Below, piece after piece: positions 3,407 through 5,285 of a stretch of DNA of 5,285 nucleotides. Within the stretch, counting starts at the first letter, position 1. Every line of letters starts with the position of its first letter. The notes beneath the pieces were generated by a model. The model was not told the origin of the DNA, made no database searches, and saw only the letters and a program-made list of their open reading frames with translations. The DNA comes from JBEKZQ01 sp049509675 (GTDB lineage Bacteria > Planctomycetota > Planctomycetia > Pirellulales > Thermoguttaceae). The stretch covers positions 1 to 5,285 of the forward strand of contig JBEKZQ010000431.1 in NCBI GenBank assembly GCA_049509675.1. The letters are read 5' to 3'. A program made the position numbers and the translations under genes.

Positions 3407-5285
3407 ATGAACATGCACGATCTTGCCCCTCGTTGGCCATCCGTCAAGCGCCGTCCCCAACCATGCCAGCGCCGCGGCGCGGCCGTGGTACTCTTTGTCG
3501 TGGCGCTGATCCCCTTGATCGCGTGCGTGGCCCTGGCGGTCGACCTGGGCCTGCTCACGGTGGCCCAAACGCAGTTGCGCGACGCGGCCGATGCCGCGGC
3601 CCTGGCGGGTGCGCGGGCCCTGAACGGCAATATCACCAATAATTGCAACTACTCCGCGGCGACCCCGGCCGCCCAAAATGTCGTCAACAACAACGTGGTC
3701 CTGGGCGGGTCGCTAACGAACACGAACCTCACCGTGAACATCGGCTGCTACACCTATAACTCGACGGCCCAACAATTCCAGGGCACCTTCCCCTCGACCC
3801 TGGGCAGCAACCAGATGTGGAACCTCGTTCAGGCCAGCGTGACGGCCAACGTCAGCGGCAACATGGGCTTCTCGAAGATATTCAGCTTCAGCACGCCCAA
3901 CCTGTCCGCCACGGCCACCGCCGCCTATCGCCCCCGCGACATCTGCATGATCCTCGATTATTCCGGCTCGATGCGGTTCGGCAGCCTGTTGGGCCTGCCG
4001 ATCTCGGGCAACCGCACCACGAACAACCAGGACACCATCTATCCCCAATGGGGCCATTATGCCGGCAATAGCTCGCTCATTCAGGCGCCATCGCCCGCCT
4101 CGCCCTACCAGGACTGCAACATCTCGACCACTACCAGCGACGGCCGGCCCCCGATCATCCAGGACTTCTATACCAACTCTTCCGGTTCCCCGGCCTTCTC
4201 GTATGCAACGACCGCCTATTGCACCGCTCCGGGCGGCGACAAGCCGCTGACCACGAGCAACAACACCAGCACCACGTATGCCCAGTCGCTTAACCTGGTG
4301 TTCAGCCCGACGAGCACGTACAGCGCCGCCTTTGAGAGTTCAGGATACAGGAGTCTTACCGGCGGCACCCTGTCGGGTTATACCCAAGGGCCCGGCTACT
4401 GGGGCAAGACGTTCTTCCTCTGGCCGCCCGATCCGACCAACGATTGGCGCGTAAAATACCTCGGCACCAACGACAACACCGATCTATGGGACAGTTCGGG
4501 CAGTTGGAAGGTGCCGACATCGAGCAGGTACATGCCCAACTACACCGCCATCTTGAATTTCATCAAGAACGTGGGCCCCTGCCCGTTCCCCTCTCGGCTG
4601 CAATCCGGCCGCATCCTCTATTACAGCTCCATCCCCAGCTCCATCGACACCTCGACCTGGCCTCCTACCAACATCGACCAGCGTTTTTGGAAAGACTACA
4701 TCGACTACGTGCTCGGTTTCCTGCAAACCGATAGCAACACCTATAGCTCCGTGTGCGACGGCAACACGGGCCTGGCCGGCTATGGCTCCGACTTCAACTG
4801 GGGCAACGTCCAGATCAGCTCGCCGCCGAGCGGCAATCCCAAGCCCTACATGAATTACAAGGACAATCCGCAACGGCCGCTGTTGCACTTCTGGTTCGGG
4901 CCGCTGTCGATGATCGATTTCCTGGGCAATTACAACGTCTGGGAGAACTCCGCCACATATTACAACTATTGCGATTGGTGGCCGGGGACCTGCCATGAAA
5001 CGCCCCTGTACGCCTGCAAGCTGGGTATCCAGGCCGCGTTGAACGACATCCAGAACAACCATCCCAGCGACATGGTCTCGCTGATCATGTTCGCGTCGCC
5101 GCAGTCCGCTTCCACCGACGCGCCGCCGGACCGCTTCAATCGCGTGCGCGTCCCGCTCAGCCAGAACTATTCCAACATGCTGGATTCGCTGTGGTACCCG
5201 CCCAGCACGGTGGGCAATTCGACGGCCACCATCAGCCCTTACGACGCCGACAACATCAATGTCCCCCGGGCCTTGGGCGGCACGA
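3407..5285 (+). CDS. TadG-like membrane-anchored VWA protein (3' end outside window)
   Basis: The frame is open from ATG 3407 to the window edge (626 codons, no stop), so the gene is truncated here. Residues 21-73 are a classical TadG N-terminus: QRRGAAVVLFVVALIPLIAC, an AVDLG turn (D46) and TQLRDAADAAALAGARAL. This single helix anchors the protein with its bulk outside the cytoplasm; there is no Glu at +5, so prepilin processing is not expected. A von Willebrand A domain starts at about 180 with RDICMILDYSGSM, a complete DxSxS metal site (D184, S186, S188). The next clear VWA segment, LGIQAALNDIQ...DMVSLIMFAS, comes only at 537-564. Between them lies a long stretch rich in Asn, Thr, Ser and aromatics with non-repetitive motifs (GRILYYSSIP from 401, RFWKDYIDYVLGF at 426-438, RPLLHFWFGPLSMIDF at 490-505). 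Ten Cys after the anchor suggest disulfides. AAGGGA lies 6 bases before the ATG. TadG-type proteins are linked to surface anchoring or assembly of Tad pili; the exact role here is inferred. Confidence 0.85.
   Translation, partial: MNMHDLAPRWPSVKRRPQPCQRRGAAVVLFVVALIPLIACVALAVDLGLLTVAQTQLRDAADAAALAGARALNGNITNNCNYSAATPAAQNVVNNNVVLGGSLTNTNLTVNIGCYTYNSTAQQFQGTFPSTLGSNQMWNLVQASVTANVSGNMGFSKIFSFSTPNLSATATAAYRPRDICMILDYSGSMRFGSLLGLPISGNRTTNNQDTIYPQWGHYAGNSSLIQAPSPASPYQDCNISTTTSDGRPPIIQDFYTNSSGSPAFSYATTAYCTAPGGDKPLTTSNNTSTTYAQSLNLVFSPTSTYSAAFESSGYRSLTGGTLSGYTQGPGYWGKTFFLWPPDPTNDWRVKYLGTNDNTDLWDSSGSWKVPTSSRYMPNYTAILNFIKNVGPCPFPSRLQSGRILYYSSIPSSIDTSTWPPTNIDQRFWKDYIDYVLGFLQTDSNTYSSVCDGNTGLAGYGSDFNWGNVQISSPPSGNPKPYMNYKDNPQRPLLHFWFGPLSMIDFLGNYNVWENSATYYNYCDWWPGTCHETPLYACKLGIQAALNDIQNNHPSDMVSLIMFASPQSASTDAPPDRFNRVRVPLSQNYSNMLDSLWYPPSTVGNSTATISPYDADNINVPRALGGT

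Noticed and set aside
4444..4998. Small plus- and minus-strand open frames within the TadG-like gene
   Set aside because: All lie inside the continuous reading frame from 3407, which carries the TadG anchor and VWA motifs. The others are frame shadows.

Overview
The window looks like a piece of a GC-rich planctomycete chromosome, most likely from the Pirellulales side. This rests on gene content (a ThuA-like protein beside a DUF6807/PmoA-type protein, then a TadE-TadE-TadG/VWA trio) and on many CCCTCTCC/GGAGAGGG palindromes and heptad repeats. It is an inference from pattern recognition, not a database match. All supported genes lie on the + strand.

Layout. 59-889 encodes an exported ThuA-like protein with a Tat-like leader. 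890-1214 is a non-coding stretch. It holds a very stable 16-bp hairpin, then a nested inverted-repeat element of about 240 bp: heptads at both ends in opposite orientation, an inner 16-bp inverted repeat, and a REP-like palindrome near the centre. 1215-2123 encodes a secreted DUF6807 protein whose last residues and stop lie on or beside another palindrome. 2124-2311 is a gene-free leader with small inverted repeats. From 2312 to the right edge runs a tight operon of two TadE-like pseudopilins (2312-2920, 2935-3405) and a TadG-like protein with a von Willebrand A (VWA) motif (3407 to beyond 5285, 3' end outside the window).

How the parts may work together. The first two genes are both secreted proteins from families linked to sugar metabolism and may serve the same pathway, but the repeat-filled gap argues against one simple transcript. 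The last three genes are typical minor components of a Tad/Flp-type pilus or related envelope machine. Both small proteins have a prepilin-type G^xxxxE site just before the membrane helix. The TadG-like protein has the same kind of N-terminal anchor without the Glu, plus a DxSxS metal-binding (MIDAS) motif.

I see no convincing new defence or mobile system. The most interesting points are: (1) repeat DNA supplies the ends of coding sequences, notably the probably removed leader of the first pseudopilin; (2) the nested inverted-repeat element; (3) about 370 residues separate the MIDAS motif of the TadG-like protein from the next recognisable VWA strand.
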